A stretch of 64,000 bases of DNA from Oliverpabstia intestinalis. Lineage in GTDB: Bacteria > Bacillota > Clostridia > Lachnospirales > Lachnospiraceae. The notes under the pieces are model-generated. The model saw nothing but the letters and a program-made list of their open reading frames with translations, searched no databases and was not told the DNA's origin. Positions 16,752 to 26,192 of the stretch are shown here, one piece after another. The position numbers and the translations under genes were made by a program. Positions within the stretch are counted from its first letter, which is position 1. Each line of letters begins with the position of its first letter. Location of the stretch: NCBI RefSeq assembly GCF_009696065.1, contig NZ_VUMS01000005.1:1-64000 (forward strand), in the 5' to 3' direction.

Positions 16752-17741
16752 ATGGAGTCAACAAAGACCAGAATCTTAAAAAAACTGCTGGAGACGGATG
16801 GCTATCTGTCAGGTCAGGAGTTGTGTGAACAGCTGGGAGTTTCCAGAACTGCGGTGTGGAAATACATGAAACAGCTGAAAGAAGAAGGCTATGAGATCGA
16901 GGCGGTACAGAATAAGGGATATTGTCTGAAAGATGTGCCGGATGTGCTGGGCGAGAGTGAGATCAAGAGCCGTCTGCATACCCGTTGGGCGGGCCAGACG
17001 CTGTATTATTATGATGAGATTGATTCTACCAATACCCAGATCAAGCGGCTGGCAGAGGAAGATGCGCCCCATGGAACCCTCGCGGTGGCGGATTATCAGA
17101 GTAGAGGAAAAGGGCGGCGTGGACGAGCCTGGGATTCTCCTCACGGAAGTGCTATTTATATGTCAATCCTGTTTCGCCCGGAGATCCGGCCGGATCGGGC
17201 TTCGATGCTGACCCTGGTGATCGGACTTTCCGTGACCCAGGCGATCCGGAGTAATCTGGGTCTGCAGGCACAGATCAAATGGCCGAACGATGTGGTACTG
17301 AACGGGAAAAAATTAGTAGGAATTTTGACGGAAATGAGCGCGCAGATGAACTATATTGAATATCTGGTGACAGGAATCGGAATCAATGCCAATCTGCGGG
17401 AATTTCCGGAGGAGCTGGAAGATAAAGCTACGTCTCTGCAAAAAGAGATCGGGCATAAAGTCAACCGTTCTGCACTGATCGCAGAATGTATGGAAAAAAT
17501 AGAAGAAAATTATGAGATATTTGTAAAGACACAGGATCTGAGCGGACTGATGGCTGCCTATCAGGAAGCGCTGGTCAATCAGGATCAGCAGGTGCGTGTA
17601 CTGGAACCGGGACATGAATACACCGGTGTGGCGAGAGGAATCAACGCCATGGGTGAGCTTCTGGTAGAAAAAGAAGACGGAACCATCACCGAGGTTTATG
17701 CGGGAGAGGTATCTGTCCGTGGTCTTTACGGATATGTATAG
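16752..17741 (+). CDS. birA: Bifunctional biotin ligase/biotin repressor
   Basis: The 329-residue protein has an N-terminal winged helix (about 1-62, LCEQLGVSRTAVWKYMKQL), the catalytic biotin-protein ligase domain with the adenylate loop GKGRRGRAW (about 119-127) and KWPNDV, and a C-terminal SH3-like domain. It attaches biotin to carboxylases and, in the bifunctional class, represses biotin genes. It starts three bases after argF and runs into the next gene nine bases later. This forms an argF-birA-17750-dusB cluster. Confidence 0.95.
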   Translation: MESTKTRILKKLLETDGYLSGQELCEQLGVSRTAVWKYMKQLKEEGYEIEAVQNKGYCLKDVPDVLGESEIKSRLHTRWAGQTLYYYDEIDSTNTQIKRLAEEDAPHGTLAVADYQSRGKGRRGRAWDSPHGSAIYMSILFRPEIRPDRASMLTLVIGLSVTQAIRSNLGLQAQIKWPNDVVLNGKKLVGILTEMSAQMNYIEYLVTGIGINANLREFPEELEDKATSLQKEIGHKVNRSALIAECMEKIEENYEIFVKTQDLSGLMAAYQEALVNQDQQVRVLEPGHEYTGVARGINAMGELLVEKEDGTITEVYAGEVSVRGLYGYV

Positions 17742-17749
17742 GAGGAAAG

Positions 17750-18097
17750 ATGTACGCAGATCGAATCGTTTTATGTGGTGCCAGTGCCTACGAACAGAAA
17801 TATTATTTTAATCCGGATTTTGACGCCCTGCCACAGCAGGTAAAAGAAGAACTGCAGATTCTCTGTGTGATGTATACCGAGGAGATTGGCGGTATCCTGA
17901 CACTGGAATTCGATGAGGACGGAAACCTGGAATTCAAGACAGAAGCGCTGGATGCGGATGCGATGTATGATGAGATTGGCAGCGTACTGCGCATCAAACA
18001 GATCCGGAAAGAAAAACAGGAGCTGCTGGCATCTCTGGAGATGTATTACCGGGTATTCTTTCTTGGGGAAGAGATGGAAGACGGGGAGGAAGGATGA
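17750..18097 (+). CDS. DUF6145-like conserved protein
   Basis: The small acidic cytoplasmic protein (115 residues) has no signal or membrane segment. Residues 1-70 look like an alpha/beta domain (YADRIVLCGASAYEQKYYF), followed by a helical, charged C-terminus. I believe it matches the lachnospiral family called DUF6145, often next to dusB; the role is unknown. A strong AGGAGG site lies six bases before ATG. Its stop overlaps the dusB start by four bases (ATGA), so the two are translationally coupled. Confidence 0.75.
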   Translation: MYADRIVLCGASAYEQKYYFNPDFDALPQQVKEELQILCVMYTEEIGGILTLEFDEDGNLEFKTEALDADAMYDEIGSVLRIKQIRKEKQELLASLEMYYRVFFLGEEMEDGEEG

Positions 18098-19053
18098 AAC
18101 TTCAGATTGGAAATGTAACATTACCGAACCCAGTGGTTCTGGCTCCGATGGCAGGTGTGACAGACCTGCCATTTCGTCTCCTGTGCAAAGAACAGGGTGC
18201 AGGACTTTTGTGTATGGAGATGGTCAGTGCCAAGGCCATTTATTATAAGAATAAGAATACACAGGAGCTGATGCGGATCCTGCCGGAAGAGCGGCCGGTA
18301 TCCTTGCAGCTTTTCGGCTCAGACCCGGAGATCATGAGTGAGATGGCAAAACAGATCGAAGAAAAGCCGTTTGATATTTTGGATGTCAACATGGGATGCC
18401 CAGTGCCGAAAGTGGTTAATAATGGTGAGGGATCCGCACTGATGAAAAATCCGAAACTGGTCCGTGAGATAGTAACGGCGATGGCAAAAGCGATTAAGAA
18501 GCCGTTGACGGTAAAGATACGAAAAGGATTTGACGATGATCATGTGAATGCGGTGGAGATCGCAAAGATCATCGAGGACAGTGGTGCAGCCGCGATTGCG
18601 GTTCACGGCCGGACACGACAGCAGTTTTATTCCGGAAAGGCAGACTGGGAAATCATCCGAAAAGTAAAAGAAGCTGTGTCCATTCCGGTGATCGGAAATG
18701 GAGATGTGGATTCACCACAGAAAGCAAAAGCACTTCTGGAAGAAACCGGATGTGATGGTGTGATGATCGGTCGTGCCGCGCAGGGGAATCCATGGATCTT
18801 TGCACAGACGGCAGAATATCTGGAACACGGCACAGTACCGAAGAAACCGGAGCTTTCTGAAGTGAAGGAGATGATTCGGCGCCATGCCGGTCTGCAGATG
18901 AAGTATAAGAGCGAGCTTACCGCGATGCGTGAGATGCGAAAACATGTGGCGTGGTATACGGCAGGGTATCCACATTCGGCACAGCTTCGGGCAGCAGTGA
19001 ATGAAGTACAGAGCATGGAAGAACTGGAACAGTTGCTGGAAGGGTGGAACTGA
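18094..19053 (+). CDS. dusB: tRNA-dihydrouridine synthase
   Basis: The 319-residue flavoenzyme reduces specific uridines in tRNA D-loops using NADPH and FMN. It shows a TIM-barrel start (VVLAPMAGVTDLPFR), DVNMGCPVPKV with the catalytic Cys near residue 101, a KIRKGF lysine, VHGRTR, and the FMN phosphate loop IGNGDV...GVMIGRAAQGNPW. The length and motifs fit the DusB group. Overlap with the upstream gene indicates coupling. Confidence 0.94.
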   Translation: MKLQIGNVTLPNPVVLAPMAGVTDLPFRLLCKEQGAGLLCMEMVSAKAIYYKNKNTQELMRILPEERPVSLQLFGSDPEIMSEMAKQIEEKPFDILDVNMGCPVPKVVNNGEGSALMKNPKLVREIVTAMAKAIKKPLTVKIRKGFDDDHVNAVEIAKIIEDSGAAAIAVHGRTRQQFYSGKADWEIIRKVKEAVSIPVIGNGDVDSPQKAKALLEETGCDGVMIGRAAQGNPWIFAQTAEYLEHGTVPKKPELSEVKEMIRRHAGLQMKYKSELTAMREMRKHVAWYTAGYPHSAQLRAAVNEVQSMEELEQLLEGWN

Positions 19054-19393
19054 TCAGGATCATAAGTTTGTGTAGTGCGAAACGTGTCAGTGAGAACGGA
19101 GTGATCAGTAACACAAGGGGAGAATCAGCAGACGAAAACTTCCGGAATGGTTGACATTTTCACGCGTTTCCTTTATAATACTGTGATTGCACAAGGGAGA
19201 AAAACAAGTTCTTCAAGTACCGGAAAGCACAGAATCCATAGTGAAGTGAAGGTGAATGGAAGTTTCTGGTATGCAATGTAAAAACGTGTAATATCTATAA
19301 ATAAGGGACATAATCTAACGCAGAAAATAAAATAGAAATAAAGAGTGATCATACCGTGTCAGATGATCACGGAAAGAAAGGAAACGTAGAAAC
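19054..19393. other. dusB-greA intergenic region with greA leader
   Basis: No gene is seen. The greA promoter (19151-19179) implies an untranslated leader of about 210 nt. I find no riboswitch consensus in it; the GATCAT...ATGATC inverted repeat near 19347-19370 could form a small hairpin close to the ribosome site. Confidence 0.5.
19151..19179 (+). promoter_or_regulatory. greA promoter
   Basis: TTGACA (19151-19156) and TATAAT (19174-19179) are both perfect consensus with a 17-base spacer. Confidence 0.9.
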
Positions 19394-19879
19394 ATGGAAG
19401 CAAAGAAAAACTTACTCACATATGCCGGACTGAAAAAACTGGAAGATGAATTACATGACCTGAAGGTTGTAAAAAGAAAAGAAGTAGCAGAAAAGATCAA
19501 GGAAGCCAGAGAACAGGGAGACCTTTCCGAGAATGCAGAGTACGATGCAGCAAAAGATGAACAGAGAGATATCGAACTTCGTATTGAAGAGATTGAGAAG
19601 ATCCTGAAAAATGCAGAAGTTGTTGTGGAAGATGAAGTTGACGAAGGCAAGATCAACGTTGGCTGTAAAGTAAAAGTTCTGGATATGGAATATGATGAAG
19701 AGATGGATTTTCAGCTGGTTGGTTCCACGGAAGCAAACAGCCTGCAGGGAAAAATCTCCAATGAATCTCCTGTTGGAAAAGCTCTGATCGGAGCAAAACA
19801 GGGTGATGTGGTAGATGTAGAACTGGCTGACGGCGAAGTTATGCAGTATAAAGTATTGAAAATCGAGAGAAATATCTAA
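19394..19879 (+). CDS. greA: Transcription elongation factor GreA
   Basis: The 161-residue protein rescues backtracked RNA polymerase by stimulating transcript cleavage. It has an N-terminal antiparallel coiled coil (about 1-78) with the tip acidic residues in DLSENAEYDAAKDEQ, and a C-terminal FKBP-like domain (about 85-161) with NESPVGKALIGAKQGD. It is followed by lysS after 98 bases without an obvious terminator, a frequent greA-lysS arrangement in Firmicutes. Confidence 0.96.
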   Translation: MEAKKNLLTYAGLKKLEDELHDLKVVKRKEVAEKIKEAREQGDLSENAEYDAAKDEQRDIELRIEEIEKILKNAEVVVEDEVDEGKINVGCKVKVLDMEYDEEMDFQLVGSTEANSLQGKISNESPVGKALIGAKQGDVVDVELADGEVMQYKVLKIERNI

Positions 19880-19977
19880 GTAACAGGCAATATAAGTAAC
19901 TATCAGCAAAAGACCAGAAGCGCTGTTTTCAGAATGGGAGACAGACGCATCGCAGCGAAAAAGAAGGAGTGAAAAAG

Positions 19978-22017
19978 GTGGCAGAGCAGAAGAAGCAGGA
20001 GCAGGATACGAATCAGTTATTAAAGGTGCGCCGTGAGAAACTGGCAGAACTGCAGGCAAACGGCAAAGACCCGTTCCAGATTACCAAATTTAACCAGACA
20101 CATCATTCCCTTGAGGTAAAAGAGATTTATGAAGCGCATGAAGCGGAACTTCTCAAAGACCATAAGGAACCGGAAGTAGAAGGTCTGGATGAAGAACAGA
20201 AAAAAGAAGTTCTGAAGAAAGACTATGAAGAAAGAAGAAGCATCATGGATGCAAACCCGATTCATGTAGCCGTAGCAGGCCGTATGATGTTCAAGAGAGT
20301 GATGGGAAAAGCTTCTTTCTGTAATATCCAGGATCTGCAGGGAAATATTCAGGTATACGTGGCAAGAGATGCCATCGGCACCGACTCCTACGCAGACTTT
20401 AAAAAATCTGATATTGGCGATATTTTCGGTCTGGAAGGATTTGCTTTCAGAACAAGAACCGGTGAGATTTCTATCCATGCAGAGAAAATGACGCTGTTAT
20501 CCAAGAGTTTACAGATCCTTCCGGAAAAATTCCATGGTCTGACCGATACGGATACCCGTTATCGTCAGAGATATGTAGATCTGATCATGAACCAGGAAAG
20601 CAAGAAAGTCTTTATCAAACGTTCTCAGATCCTCAAAGAGATCCGTAACTTCCTTTCCGGCCGTGACTTCATGGAAGTAGAGACTCCGATGCTGGTTGCA
20701 AATGCAGGTGGTGCTGCGGCAAGACCGTTCGAGACACATTACAATGCACTGAACGAAGATGTAAAACTGCGTATTTCTCTGGAACTGTACCTGAAGAGAC
20801 TGATTGTTGGTGGTCTGGAGAGAGTCTTCGAGATTGGACGAGTATTCCGTAATGAAGGTGTGGACACCCGTCATAACCCGGAATTCACCCTGATGGAGTT
20901 GTATCAGGCTTATACTGATTATGAAGGTATGATGGAACTGACCGAGTCCATGTTCCGTTATCTGGCAGAAAAAGTCTGCGGTTCTACAAAGATTTCTTAC
21001 AACGGTATCGAGATCGATCTCGGAAAACCGTTTGAACGTCTGACCATGAACGATGCCATCAAAAAATATGCAGGTATCGATTTCGACCAGGTTGCAGATG
21101 ATGAAGCTGCAAAAAAACTGGCAGAAGAACATCATATCGCATACGAAGAGCGCCACAAAAAAGGCGATATCATCAACCTGTTCTTCGAAGAGTTCTGCGA
21201 GAAAGAACTGATCCAGCCGACCTTTATCATGGATCATCCGATCGAGATCTCACCGCTGACCAAGAAGAAACCTTCCGATCCTACCAAGGTAGAACGTTTC
21301 GAGCTGTTTATCAACACATGGGAAATGTGTAATGCATACTCCGAGTTGAACGATCCGATCGATCAGCGCGAACGTTTTGCAGCACAGGAAGAAGCATTTG
21401 CAGCAGGTGATGATGAAGCCAACCATACAGATGAAGACTTCCTGAACGCTCTGGAGATCGGTATGCCTCCGACAGGTGGTATCGGATACGGTATCGACCG
21501 TCTGGTTATGTTGCTGACAGACAGCCAGGCCATCAGAGATGTGCTTCTGTTCCCGACCATGAAGTCACTGGACGCTGACAAGAAAGCTTCCAAGACTTCT
21601 GAAGCAGCTCCGGCAGAGGCTGAAAAACCGGTTGAAAAGATTGATTTTTCTAAGGTAAAAGTCGAGCCATTGTTTGAAGAAATGGTTGATTTTGATACAT
21701 TCAGCAAGTCAGATTTCCGTGCAGTAAAGGTTAAAGAGTGTGTTGCAGTACCGAAGTCAAAGAAACTGTTACAGTTTACTCTTGATGACGGAACAGGCAC
21801 AGACAGAACCATTTTAAGCGGTATTCATAGCTTTTATGAGCCGGAAGAACTGGTTGGAAAGACTCTTATTGCTATCACAAATCTTCCACCGAGAGCTATG
21901 ATGGGCATTGACTCTTGCGGTATGCTCCTCAGTGCTATTCATGAAGAAGAAGGCGAAGAAAAGCTTCATCTTCTGATGGTTGATGACCACATTCCGGCAG
22001 GTGCAAAGCTCTATTAA
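19978..22017 (+). CDS. lysS: Lysyl-tRNA synthetase fused to a tRNA-binding domain
   Basis: The 679-residue protein is class II lysyl-tRNA synthetase with an extra C-terminal domain. The OB anticodon-binding domain is at about 60-170, motif 2 ([15 protein letters not shown]) near 291 and motif 3 ([11 protein letters not shown]) near 500. A linker (about 530-560) leads to a Trbp111/EMAP-II-like domain (about 565-679: [18 protein letters not shown]...[13 protein letters not shown]), the type usually found at the end of methionyl-tRNA synthetase. The GTG at 19978 is chosen over 19969 because AAGGAG lies eight bases upstream. The extra domain should raise tRNA affinity. It ends next to an unstable region, so the fusion is worth checking. 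Confidence 0.93.
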   Translation: MAEQKKQEQDTNQLLKVRREKLAELQANGKDPFQITKFNQTHHSLEVKEIYEAHEAELLKDHKEPEVEGLDEEQKKEVLKKDYEERRSIMDANPIHVAVAGRMMFKRVMGKASFCNIQDLQGNIQVYVARDAIGTDSYADFKKSDIGDIFGLEGFAFRTRTGEISIHAEKMTLLSKSLQILPEKFHGLTDTDTRYRQRYVDLIMNQESKKVFIKRSQILKEIRNFLSGRDFMEVETPMLVANAGGAAARPFETHYNALNEDVKLRISLELYLKRLIVGGLERVFEIGRVFRNEGVDTRHNPEFTLMELYQAYTDYEGMMELTESMFRYLAEKVCGSTKISYNGIEIDLGKPFERLTMNDAIKKYAGIDFDQVADDEAAKKLAEEHHIAYEERHKKGDIINLFFEEFCEKELIQPTFIMDHPIEISPLTKKKPSDPTKVERFELFINTWEMCNAYSELNDPIDQRERFAAQEEAFAAGDDEANHTDEDFLNALEIGMPPTGGIGYGIDRLVMLLTDSQAIRDVLLFPTMKSLDADKKASKTSEAAPAEAEKPVEKIDFSKVKVEPLFEEMVDFDTFSKSDFRAVKVKECVAVPKSKKLLQFTLDDGTGTDRTILSGIHSFYEPEELVGKTLIAITNLPPRAMMGIDSCGMLLSAIHEEEGEEKLHLLMVDDHIPAGAKLY

Positions 22018-22167
22018 GATGATGTAAAGATGTACCGTTTTACCGAATAGACGGGACGTACTTCATTTGATAAAAAAACTAAAAAAACAGCGATTTACAT
22101 CAAACTTACATCATTTGATGCAGAAATCGGTGCAAGCAAGAAAAAATCGCATAATTAGTGCAATGAG

Positions 22168-22198
22168 TGGGCAATTCCAATCGGAGTTGCCCATTTTT
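22168..22198 (+). terminator. Rho-independent terminator
   Basis: TGGGCAATTCC pairs with GGAGTTGCCCA (one mismatch) across a 4-nt loop, followed by TTTTT. It ends the greA-lysS unit. Confidence 0.8.
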
Positions 22199-22247
22199 AA
22201 AAATGAATGGAAATGCAAATCAGGAATTGGTAAAGGAGAATAAACAT

Positions 22248-22355
22248 ATGCAAGATATAAAAAATGAAGAATATGTTACATGCCCTCGTTGCGAGAAAGA
22301 AGTCTATAAGGACGCAATAACTTGTCCGTTTTGCAACTTTGGTATTATGGTATGA
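22248..22355 (+). CDS. Tiny zinc-ribbon protein
   Basis: The 35-residue product has CPRC and CPFC knuckles 14 residues apart, a classic zinc ribbon. AAAGGAG lies ten bases before ATG 22248; the longer frame from 22167 runs through the preceding terminator and is unlikely. Its stop is nine bases before the fic antitoxin start, so it was probably part of that toxin-antitoxin operon. Confidence 0.6.
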   Translation: MQDIKNEEYVTCPRCEKEVYKDAITCPFCNFGIMV

Positions 22356-22364
22356 AGCGAGGTA

Positions 22365-22634
22365 GTGGATATCGAAAAAGATCCATTTAAGGAATATTTG
22401 CGGGAGTCTGAACCGGATAAAGCTCATAAGGGTTATGCTTGGAGTACGGCAATCGGACTTCAGGCGGTGGACGGACTCAAACCATCTAAATATTTGATTG
22501 ATACTGCTATTCAGAATATTGAAGGCAAAATCACGATGAAAGAAGCACAGAGCCTTATCGACAGCTATTATGAGAGATTAAAACACGGGATGTTGTCAAA
22601 GGCACGATTAAGACACTGGACAAAGCGGCGGTAG
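22365..22634 (+). pseudogene. 5' fragment of fic (VbhA-type antitoxin part)
   Basis: Residues 1-70 match the N-terminal antitoxin segment of Fic adenylyltransferases. GYAWSTAIGLQAVDGLKPS and IEGKITMKEAQSLIDSYYE contain the inhibitory S/T-x-x-x-E-G-type helix. The start is GTG 22365 after a GAGGT site. At about 22585 the homology stops and the frame continues for a few residues into foreign DNA (LSKARLRHWTKRR) before a stop. The C-terminal end of a Fic protein reappears at 33335. The catalytic HPFxxGN core is absent from both pieces, so the system is dead. Confidence 0.75.
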
Positions 22635-23787
22635 CCGGGGAGCGTATGAAGCAGGCGTATGTCCGCACGAAGGACAAAGCCGAGCATGGCGTGTACGCTG
22701 CGGAGAGCGCACCGGAAGAATACGCGGCGGATCGTGTTTCAGGCGGTGTGGAAACCGCCGCTTATGAGGCTGCCCACCAGCTTGATAAGCGGTGAAAACC
22801 ACAAAGGACAATGTTGCCGCTGTCCGGGAGCAGATGGAACAGACAAAGGCTGACCAGCCGAAAAGAGCAGCGCAAAAACAGGCGGAGAAAACGGCAAAGC
22901 AAAAGGCCGCCAATGCCGCCCATTCACCGGAGCCGGTTTCTACTTCAACCGGTTCCGGTGATACTGCCAGACTGTCGATCAGGTCAACAAACAGAAAACC
23001 CTCGGCAATCAAAACCGCAGACCGGGGCCGCAAAGGTATCAGGCAGACGGCAAAATCCACCGGAAAAGCCACGGTAAAATCCGCAAAGGGTACGGTCAAA
23101 ACGACCCAACGTTCCATCAAGACGGCGGAACAGACAGCCCGCACCACCGTGAAAACCACCCAGGTCACGGCACAGGCGGCACAAAAATCCGCCCAGACCG
23201 CTGCAAAAGCCTCTTACCGGGCGGCGCAGGCGGCAAAGGCCGCAGCCAGAAAAAGCGCAGAAGCCGCGAAAGCCACGGCCAAAGCCACTGTCTCCGCAGT
23301 TAAGGCGATCATCGCCGGTACAAAGGCGCTGATTACCGCTCTGTTGGCTGGGGGCTGGATTGCCGTGGTGATTATCCTGATCATTGTGTTGCTGGGCTGT
23401 GCGGTTTCCCTGTTCGGCGGCGGGAGCAGCAGTAATTCCTATACCCCTGTCAGCGCCGAGGTGGAAGCCTACGAACCTTTGATCCGGCAATATGCCGCGC
23501 AGCACGGTATCCCCGAATATGTGGAGCTGATCAAAGCGGTCATGATGCAGGAATCCGGAGGCCGGGGGAATGACCCCATGCAGGCGTCAGAGTGCGGCTA
23601 TAACACCCGCTATCCTAACAGCCCCAACGGGATCACCGACCCGGAATATTCCATTGACGTGGGCATCCAGAATCTGGCCGCCTGCCTCAGCGCCGCCGAG
23701 GTGGAAAATCCCATTGACATGGAGCATATCAAGCTGGCATTGCTTACTTGCTTTTCTTCTGATATTCGTATACAATGTACTCTGTGA
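22585..23787 (+). pseudogene. Broken conjugative-element lysozyme gene (CD1107-like)
   Basis: Three parts are visible. First, a frame ending at 22795 with TIKTLDKAAVAGERMKQAY and ...EAAHQLDKR. Second, after a frame change at about 22792, a Lys/Ala/Thr-rich region, a membrane segment (IAVVIILIIVLLGC) and a lysozyme-like transglycosylase domain (LIKAVMMQESGGRGND). Third, an abrupt end after HIKLAL with unrelated residues to the stop at 23787. Intact relatives continue through a C40 peptidase and help open the cell wall for conjugation. The missing 5' start, frameshift and lost 3' end make function very unlikely. Confidence 0.7.
23748..23776 (+). promoter_or_regulatory. Promoter of the sigma/PrsW cargo operon
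   Basis: TTGCTT (23748-23753) and TACAAT (23771-23776) are spaced by 17 bases, 37 bases before the first cargo gene and just after the truncation point of the lysozyme gene. Confidence 0.6.
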
Positions 23788-23812
23788 GATTTTATTTGTG
23801 CGGAGGTGCGAT

Positions 23813-24013
23813 ATGGGCGGGATAAAAGGCTATATCTCCATACGGGAAGCGTCCTACCGCTGGGGCGTATCAGAGCGGCGGGTCAATCAATACTGTGCCG
23901 ATGGGCGCATCCCCGGCGCGTCCCGCTTTGGACGATCCTGGGCAATCCCGGAGGACGCCAAAAAGCCGGCTGACCCGCGCATAGAAAAACGCGGAGGGAG
24001 GCGGCAGACATGA
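23813..24013 (+). CDS. Small helix-turn-helix (excisionase-like) protein
   Basis: The 66-residue basic protein has a MerR/excisionase-type winged helix: YISIREASYRWGVSERRVNQY, then GRIPGASRFGRSWAIPEDA, where the wing Arg-Ser-Trp-x-Ile-Pro is typical. GGAGGTG lies five bases before ATG 23813. The last four bases overlap the start of the sigma factor gene, so they are coupled. It could regulate the cargo or be a leftover directionality factor. Confidence 0.75.
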   Translation: MGGIKGYISIREASYRWGVSERRVNQYCADGRIPGASRFGRSWAIPEDAKKPADPRIEKRGGRRQT

Positions 24014-24564
24014 TTTCCGATGAAATATTATACCGGCGTTATCTGGACGGCGAGGACAAGGCCGCCGACACGCTGGTTGAAAAATACGGCGATGCGCTGA
24101 CGCTCTACATAAACGGCTATCTGAAAGACATTCACGAGGCCGAGGACTTGATGATCGAAGCCTTTTCCCAGCTCTTTGCAAAGGAACGCCCGATTGAGGA
24201 CGAGGGCAGCTTTAAGGCGTATTTATACAAAACCGCCCGCAACCTTGCCCTGCGGCACAAGCAGAAACACCGGCTCCGCTTCCTGCGCTTCGACGAGCTG
24301 ACCTTTGAACCCAAAAGCGACACGCTGGCCGATACGGAGCTTCTTCGCAGCGAGCGTGACCGGCAGCTTTACGCCGCAATGGAAAAGCTGAAGGCAGAGT
24401 ACCGGGAAGCCCTGTACCTTGTCTACTTTGAGAATATGAGCTACCGGGACGCGGCGGCGGTTATGGCGCAGACCGAGAAGCAGATTTCCAATCTGGTTTA
24501 TCGGGGGAAGCAAAGCCTCAAAACGATTTTAGAGCAGGAGGGATTTACCTATGCGGACGAATGA
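24010..24564 (+). CDS. ECF-type RNA polymerase sigma factor
   Basis: The 184-residue protein has sigma region 2 (about 10-85: LVEKYGDALTLYINGYLKDIHEAEDLMIEAF, with the DAEDL-like core helix) and region 4 (about 125-180: YREALYLVYFENMSYRDAAAVMAQTEKQISNLVYRGKQSLK), with no region 1.1 or 3, as in ECF factors. It is encoded between an HTH protein and small membrane proteins, the place where ECF factors often have their anti-sigma. Its target promoters are unknown; the adhesin unit downstream is the obvious candidate. Confidence 0.85.
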   Translation: MISDEILYRRYLDGEDKAADTLVEKYGDALTLYINGYLKDIHEAEDLMIEAFSQLFAKERPIEDEGSFKAYLYKTARNLALRHKQKHRLRFLRFDELTFEPKSDTLADTELLRSERDRQLYAAMEKLKAEYREALYLVYFENMSYRDAAAVMAQTEKQISNLVYRGKQSLKTILEQEGFTYADE

Positions 24565-24901
24565 GGAACGAACCCGTCTGATTCACAAACGGACGGCAGA
24601 AATAAAACGGGAAAATCAGAAAAAGAAACAGCGTCGGCTGGACGCGGCCTGCATAGCGGCCTGTCTGCTGCTGGTGGTCGGCATCGGCGCGTGGATGCCC
24701 GGCCTGATGGCGGGTGTCTCCGAAAGCGGCGTAAGCCATGCTTCGGGCGCGGCAAGCCTTGTGGGAAGCCATGCGGCGCTGGGCTATATCCTGATGGGAC
24801 TTCTGGCCTTTTTGCTGGGCGTGTGCGTGACGGTGCTTTTGTACCGTCTGCGCCGCAGGAAGGAACGCAGGCAGCGGGAGGACAGGGACGATGAACTTTG
24901 A
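24551..24901 (+). CDS. Small two-helix membrane protein, candidate anti-sigma
   Basis: The 116-residue protein has a basic, Lys/Arg-rich cytoplasmic head (about 1-33), a membrane helix (about 34-54), a short outside loop, a second helix (about 78-100) and a basic tail. The start overlaps the sigma gene by 14 bases. Its layout resembles the 26314-26652 product, suggesting paralogues. No zinc anti-sigma motif (HxxxCxxC) is present, so an anti-sigma role is inferred only from position, topology and the neighbouring PrsW-like protease. Confidence 0.7.
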   Translation: MRTNEERTRLIHKRTAEIKRENQKKKQRRLDAACIAACLLLVVGIGAWMPGLMAGVSESGVSHASGAASLVGSHAALGYILMGLLAFLLGVCVTVLLYRLRRRKERRQREDRDDEL

Positions 24902-25502
24902 AATCATTGACAATCTTTTTCAGGTGACGGTCCTGGCCTGCGCCGTGCTGGTGGCTGTGGTTCACCTGTTCCGGCACAAAGACCGCCGCTGCCTGATCCT
25001 CGCCCTTGCTTATGCCTGCTTTTTCATGGGAACGCTGTATTATGTGCTGCACCTCGCTATCACCGGCGACACTCCGCATGTGTTCTATGTGGCGGAAATA
25101 TCATGGATCGCATCGTGGTTTTTCTTCCTTTCGCTCCAAATTATGCGGACGGAGGGCATGAAACTTTGCGTTTTGCCCGTCCCCGCTGTATGTGCGGGTC
25201 TGATTGCGGCGTCTATCCTGATCTTCCGGTTCATGGCGTCCTATCTGGTGTCGGGGCTGTTCGCGGTTCCGGTGAGTGCAGTTGCGTATCTGTCCCTGTT
25301 CCGGCTGCAAAGAGGTACGGCGCACTGGCGGACGGATGTCTGCTTTGCCGTCTGCACCGCGCTGCAGGTGGGCCTCTTTTTTGTGTCTGCGTTCATGGAG
25401 GATTTTACAAGGTTCAATCTCTACTTCGCCGTGGACATTATGCTGACGCTCTCCCTTGTGGCGCTGCTGATCCTTAATTTGCGGGAGGTGGCGGAGAAAT
25501 GA
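24891..25502 (+). CDS. Multi-pass membrane protein, unknown function
   Basis: The 203-residue, strongly hydrophobic protein has about seven membrane helices distributed evenly along its length and short loops. There are no recognisable catalytic motifs. It overlaps the preceding gene by 11 bases and the following PrsW-like gene by 4 bases, so all are made together. The 7-helix topology could suit a sensor, but nothing in the sequence proves it. Confidence 0.7.
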   Translation: MNFEIIDNLFQVTVLACAVLVAVVHLFRHKDRRCLILALAYACFFMGTLYYVLHLAITGDTPHVFYVAEISWIASWFFFLSLQIMRTEGMKLCVLPVPAVCAGLIAASILIFRFMASYLVSGLFAVPVSAVAYLSLFRLQRGTAHWRTDVCFAVCTALQVGLFFVSAFMEDFTRFNLYFAVDIMLTLSLVALLILNLREVAEK

Positions 25503-26140
25503 CCTATATCGAAAATATCTTTATCTGTCTTGCCATTCCGCTGATTTTGTCCCTGTTCTTCACGAAAGGCCGCGCCCGCAGCTTTACGCTGTTTCTCACC
25601 GTCGGCATGGGCGTTTGTCTGCTGGGTGCCTACGTCAGCAGCTTTTTCATGGGGTATTACGGCGTGGATACCACAGTTGCCGCCATTGAGATCACGCCGG
25701 TCTGCGAGGAAGTGATGAAGCTGCTGCCGCTGCTGTTCTACTTTCTGATCTTCGAGCCGGAGCCAAAAGAGCTGCCGTCTGCGGCCATCGCTATTGCCGT
25801 GGGCTTTGCCACCTTTGAAAACGTGTGTTACCTGACGGAGAACGGTGCGGAGGACTTTACCTTTCTGCTCATTCGCGGGATCTCCGCCGGTGCGATTCAC
25901 ATCCTCTGTGGGATTTTGACGGGCTTTGGTATTTCCTATGTGTTCCGACGCCGCTGGCTGGCGCTGACCGGCACGGCGGGCATCCTCGGAGCCTGCACCG
26001 GCTTTCACGCCATCTATAACCTGCTCATTACGGCGGACAGCCCGTGGAACATGACGGGCTACCTGTTCCCGTCGCTGCTGATCGCCTGTCTGTTCGTGGT
26101 AAAGCGGTCCTTGCCAAACCTGAATATTCATTTGAAATAA
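25499..26140 (+). CDS. PrsW-family intramembrane metalloprotease
   Basis: The 213-residue protein has about seven membrane helices. The PrsW/CPBP-like motifs are in order: CEEVMK (about 71-76; EExxK type), FATFENV (about 103-109), HILCG near 135 and HAIYN near 171, which give the Glu and His ligands. In Bacillus subtilis PrsW cuts anti-sigma RsiW and frees SigW. Here it is in the same coupled operon as an ECF sigma factor and small membrane proteins, which points to local control of that sigma factor. A terminator follows. Confidence 0.85.
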   Translation: MTYIENIFICLAIPLILSLFFTKGRARSFTLFLTVGMGVCLLGAYVSSFFMGYYGVDTTVAAIEITPVCEEVMKLLPLLFYFLIFEPEPKELPSAAIAIAVGFATFENVCYLTENGAEDFTFLLIRGISAGAIHILCGILTGFGISYVFRRRWLALTGTAGILGACTGFHAIYNLLITADSPWNMTGYLFPSLLIACLFVVKRSLPNLNIHLK

Positions 26141-26157
26141 TACGCTGACTGGCGCAT

Positions 26158-26192
26158 GGAGCCGTCCCAAATCGGGGCGGCTCCAATTTTTT
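26158..26192 (+). terminator. Rho-independent terminator after the PrsW gene
   Basis: GGAGCCGTCCC pairs with GGGGCGGCTCC (one mismatch) across AAATC, followed by a run of eight T after CAA. Confidence 0.85.

Noticed and set aside
19180-19393. Riboswitch in the greA leader
   Set aside because: The long leader invited this, but I find no known aptamer core or terminator/antiterminator pair.
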